A stretch of DNA of 17,514 nucleotides. Origin: Batkoa obscura (taxonomy: Eukaryota; Entomophthoromycota; Entomophthoromycetes; Entomophthorales; Batkoaceae). A program made the position numbers and the translations under genes. The stretch's first letter is position 1; each line of letters opens with the position of its first letter. A model generated the notes under the pieces. The model was not told where the DNA came from, ran no database searches, and was given only the letters and a program-made list of their open reading frames with translations. The DNA is taken from contig JASVEC010000282.1 in NCBI GenBank assembly GCA_030770535.1, positions 1 to 17,514 of the forward strand, read 5' to 3'. This document shows positions 17,508 to 17,514 of the stretch, piece by piece.

Positions 17508-17514
17508 CTTATTA

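Overview
This is nuclear DNA of an AT-rich, intron-rich ascomycete, most likely a yeast. The evidence is spliced genes for acyl-CoA oxidase, Rad2/XPG and Chl1, a fungal Zn2Cys6 regulator, a SET-MYND protein and a eukaryotic tRNA-Gly. Twenty introns can be placed in three genes by homology across the joins. Nineteen are 39-62 bases and one is 100. Fifteen start GTAA and nineteen end TAG. A few have a TACTAAT-like branch site. All five protein genes end in TAA. A CTG codon sits at an invariant leucine of Rad2, which speaks against the CUG-serine code. I cannot name the species.

Layout: (1) 1-1945, plus strand, 3' part of a peroxisomal acyl-CoA oxidase with five introns and about four single-base frame breaks. 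(2) 1946-6573, a 4.6 kb gene-poor stretch. It holds six copies (one rearranged) of a ~98-base MITE-like repeat with GGGGATGT ends, and three copies of a ~460-base TG...CA repeat that looks like solo LTRs. One LTR-like copy sits inside another, and a MITE sits inside the outer one. Three short, relatively GC-rich, coding-like islands are also here. (3) 6574-10197, plus, RAD2 with ten introns. Its N-terminal nuclease domain has lost a block and carries stops, while the remaining ~3.3 kb reads cleanly. (4) 10435-10504, minus, tRNA-Gly(UCC). (5) 11116-12968, plus, an intronless Zn2Cys6 regulator split by one frame shift. (6) 13049-14428, plus, an intact intronless SET-MYND protein. (7) 14536-17507, minus, an intact six-exon CHL1 DNA helicase that converges on the SET gene with a 107-base gap.

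The genes do not form a pathway. RAD2 (nucleotide excision repair) and CHL1 (sister-chromatid cohesion and replication) are both genome-maintenance genes, but POX1, the regulator and the SET protein are unrelated. The main puzzle is the contrast in coding integrity. CHL1 and the SET gene are perfect over about 4 kb of coding sequence, whereas POX1, the start of RAD2 and the regulator are broken. This is either real loss of peroxisomal beta-oxidation and excision repair, or local base-calling and assembly error, since most of the single-base breaks lie in or beside short runs. I see no CRISPR array, toxin system or clearly new multi-gene system. The least-described material is the repeat cluster at 2.2-5.2 kb.
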